64,000 nucleotides of DNA, taken from assembly GCA_050299435.1 (NCBI GenBank), contig JBNKVX010000001.1, positions 1-64,000 of the forward strand. The letters are read 5' to 3'. Shown here piece after piece: positions 62,355 through 64,000 of the stretch (its first letter is position 1; each line of letters starts with the position of its first letter). Under the pieces are notes generated by a model. It had not been told where the DNA came from, ran no database searches, and was given only the letters and a program-made list of their open reading frames with translations. Position numbers and translations under genes: made by a program. This stretch comes from 1162T-S-0a-05 sp050299435 (GTDB taxonomy: Bacteria; Pseudomonadota; Gammaproteobacteria; Pseudomonadales; Cellvibrionaceae).

Positions 62355-63168
62355 CCATTTTGATTTCAAGGGAAAAAAAGTCGTAGTCGTGGGTGGAACA
62401 AGCGGTATTAATCAGGGCATCGCCGAAAGTTTTGCCCGAGCGGGTGCGCAGGTGGCGGTGGCGAGTCGCAGTGAAGACAAGGTTGTGCACACAGTAGAAA
62501 AATTAAAAGAGCTCGGCAGCGAAGCGCGCGGGTTTAGCGCGGACGTGCGCGATATTGAAGCTCTGGAAAAAGGTCTGAAAGAAATCGGAAGTGTCTGGGG
62601 AACAATTGATGTCTTGATTTCAGGAGCAGCGGGAAATTTTCCTGCGCTTGCAAATGGTATGTCAGCCAATGGATTTAAATCTGTTGTTGATATTGATTTG
62701 TTGGGTACCTTCAACGTAATGAAAGCCGCTTACCCTTATCTCACCAAACCCGGGGCTTCGATAGTGAATATTTCCGCACCACAAGCTTTTTTGCCTATGG
62801 TTGCTCAAGCGCATGTTTGTTCAGCCAAAGCCGGGGTTGACATGATCACACGCTGCCTGGCGCTGGAGTGGGGGCCAGAGGGGATTCGCATCAACAGTAT
62901 TGTGCCGGGCCCTATCGAAGGTACCGAGGGGATGAAACGATTGGCTCCAACCCCCGAGTTTGTAGAAAAAGCCAAGCATTCAGTACCACTGAAACGCTTG
63001 GGGCAAAAACAGGATATTGGCAATATGTGTTTGTTTCTTGCATCTGAACAGGCTTCCTATGTCAGTGGAACAGTTATTCCCGTTGACGGTGGTTGGTCTT
63101 TGGGAGGGGCGTCGGGCTTAAGTAGTCAGTTGGGTGAAATGTTTAAGCAGTTGGTTGACGCGAATTGA
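62347..63168 (+). CDS. SDR-family oxidoreductase (2,4-dienoyl-CoA reductase-like)
   Basis: 273 residues from ATG 62347 (GGAG six bases upstream). Rossmann glycine motif VVGGTSGINQGIA, SDR N-A-A-G-like ISGAAGNFPALAN. The classical YxxxK is missing its Tyr: the site reads AHVCSAKAGVDM, with Lys kept and Tyr replaced by Val, as in peroxisomal-type 2,4-dienoyl-CoA reductases that also have 'GAAGNF', 'KAGVDMIT' and 'INSIVPGPIEGTEGM'. So an NADPH-dependent reductase of 2,4-dienoyl-CoA is the best guess. Coexpressed with the enoyl-CoA isomerase/hydratase gene upstream; overlaps the next gene by 4 bp. Confidence 0.88.
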   Translation: MTSHFDFKGKKVVVVGGTSGINQGIAESFARAGAQVAVASRSEDKVVHTVEKLKELGSEARGFSADVRDIEALEKGLKEIGSVWGTIDVLISGAAGNFPALANGMSANGFKSVVDIDLLGTFNVMKAAYPYLTKPGASIVNISAPQAFLPMVAQAHVCSAKAGVDMITRCLALEWGPEGIRINSIVPGPIEGTEGMKRLAPTPEFVEKAKHSVPLKRLGQKQDIGNMCLFLASEQASYVSGTVIPVDGGWSLGGASGLSSQLGEMFKQLVDAN

Positions 63169-63788
63169 AAAACACACAATTTTTCCTGGCTGGATTATTT
63201 TTGTTTGTCACATTCCTGGCAGATTTTGCGAGTGCACAAAATCAAGATAATTTTGCAGATGATCTCGTTAAGGCGGCCCGTGAGAGAACAAAACACTTTG
63301 TCATTTATAACGGCGCCTATCGCTCAATTCCTTATCCAATGGGTGACGTACCGAAGCGTTTTGGTGTATGTACGGATGTGCTTATTCGCAGCTATCGCCA
63401 GTTGAAGATTGATTTGCAGGAACGGGTGCATGAAGATATGCGAGCCAACTTTGAGCTATACCCAAAAATTTGGGGCTTGAGCAAACCTGATACGAATATC
63501 GATCATCGGCGCGTACCCAATTTGCGTGTATTTTTTTCGCGTTTCGGAGAAAGCCTGACAATCAGTACAAAAGGCGCTGACTACCTGCCGGGTGATATTG
63601 TGACTTGGATCCTGGATGGTGGCCAAGCTCATATCGGTATTGTGTCCGATAAACGCAATAGTCAGGGTGTGCCTTATGTGATTCATAATATTGGTTTGGG
63701 ACCCAAAGAAGATGACCGCTTATTCGCTTATACCCTGACGGGGCACTATCGCTATCATCCGCCTCGGAAGGAAAATTCCTCAGAATAA
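63165..63788 (+). CDS. DUF1287-family secreted protein
   Basis: 207 residues from TTG 63165 (TTGA overlaps the SDR stop). Signal peptide 1-24 (FFLAGLFLFVTFLADFASA). The domain has the DUF1287 pattern: 'YNGAYRSIPYPMGDVP', 'GVCTDVLIRSYR', 'NIDHRRVPNLRVFF', 'YLPGDIVTWI' and 'HIGIVSD' with the Cys, His and Asp that suggest an NlpC/P60-like cysteine hydrolase fold (C69, H165 candidates). Activity is not established. Periplasmic. Probably co-transcribed with the fatty-acid genes because of the overlap. Confidence 0.85.
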   Translation: MKNTQFFLAGLFLFVTFLADFASAQNQDNFADDLVKAARERTKHFVIYNGAYRSIPYPMGDVPKRFGVCTDVLIRSYRQLKIDLQERVHEDMRANFELYPKIWGLSKPDTNIDHRRVPNLRVFFSRFGESLTISTKGADYLPGDIVTWILDGGQAHIGIVSDKRNSQGVPYVIHNIGLGPKEDDRLFAYTLTGHYRYHPPRKENSSE

Positions 63789-63838
63789 TGTACACTACTC
63801 GACTTTTGGCTTAATCGTGAATGGATAGTGTAAATCTA

Positions 63839-64000
63839 TGTCTAGTACAGACTCCAAAGCAGAAGAACTCATATTAAAATTCAGTTGTGACGATCGTCCA
63901 GGCATTGTAGCTTCAGTGGCAAGTTTGTTTTCCCTGCAGGGTTTTAATATTCGTGAGTCCTCTCAATTTGAGGATGTGAGTACGCGTCGTTTTTTTATGC
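63839..64000 (+). CDS. purU: Formyltetrahydrofolate deformylase, N-terminal part (runs off window)
   Basis: 54 codons visible from ATG 63839, cut by the window end. The start forms an ACT domain: LILKFSCDDRPGIVASVASL followed by GFNIRESSQFEDVSTRRFFM, which is the typical PurU regulatory domain (glycine/methionine sensing) ahead of the formyltransferase-like catalytic domain. PurU releases formate from 10-formyl-tetrahydrofolate to balance one-carbon pools. Completeness beyond the window is unknown. Confidence 0.85.

Noticed and set aside
1..64000. tRNA, rRNA, CRISPR array or prophage
   Set aside because: No cloverleaf or rRNA sequence, no regularly spaced identical repeats, and no phage structural genes were seen by reading. 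A tool scan could still find a small RNA.

Overview
The window looks like a chromosome segment from a marine, polysaccharide-degrading gammaproteobacterium, most likely of the Cellvibrionaceae type (Cellvibrio, Saccharophagus or Teredinibacter relatives). The reasons are the secreted GH43, GH16, GH10, GH9 and CE2 enzymes, a GlyGly-CTERM anchored protein, and gammaproteobacterial housekeeping genes (argS, dinG, sbcB, pyrB, purU). I infer the taxonomy from gene content; no rRNA gene is present.

Bases 1-6340 are part of a chromosomal integron cassette array. Small, unrelated genes all lie on the + strand, each followed by an imperfect palindrome with attC inverse-core and core motifs; seven sites are recognisable. 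The cassettes encode a DUF6713-like membrane protein, an unknown 168-residue protein, a cupin, a small lipoprotein, a DUF6090 protein of Bacteroidetes type, a secreted NTF2/DUF4440-like protein and a DUF1059-like protein. Two insertion sequences sit in the array. The 5' end of an IS110/IS1111-type transposase runs off the left edge. A complete IS1182-family element is inserted at the core of one attC. The integrase gene is not in the window. A GH43 lipoprotein gene starts 28 bp after the last attC core.

Bases 7500-21000 hold a GH16 beta-glucanase with a divergent membrane AraC-type regulator, a retropepsin-like lipoprotein, a secreted subtilase, a LuxR-type regulator, a membrane-anchored winged-helix regulator with a duplicated periplasmic domain, a 704-residue protein of unknown function, and a choice-of-anchor B protein with a GlyGly-CTERM tail. 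Bases 21000-26250 hold an MbnP/MbnH copper 'metallo-mystery' pair, then a nucleoside deaminase, a hybridless histidine kinase and a solute-binding protein. Bases 26300-31350 form a tight operon of two glycosyltransferases, an HlyD-type adaptor and an ABC exporter, preceded by a coupled 35-codon ORF. It is the best candidate here for an undescribed system. Bases 31390-34660 are a GtrB/GtrA/large membrane glycosyltransferase operon in which the large enzyme ends in an NPCBM-like sugar-binding domain.

Bases 34900-48300 are metabolic: a PQQ-type sugar dehydrogenase, an AGCS alanine/Na+ symporter, a molybdopterin oxidoreductase, a DMT exporter, a GMC dehydrogenase with its small subunit, and a xylan/glucan locus (GH9-GH10 operon with divergent CE2 esterase). 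Bases 48300-64000 are mostly housekeeping: ygiQ, xdhC plus a MobA-like protein, sbcB, pyrB, a response-regulator diguanylate cyclase, an acyltransferase, dinG, argS, an enoyl-CoA hydratase plus a dienoyl-CoA reductase-like SDR, a DUF1287 protein and the start of purU.

No tRNA, rRNA, CRISPR array or prophage was seen. All family assignments come from reading motifs by eye.
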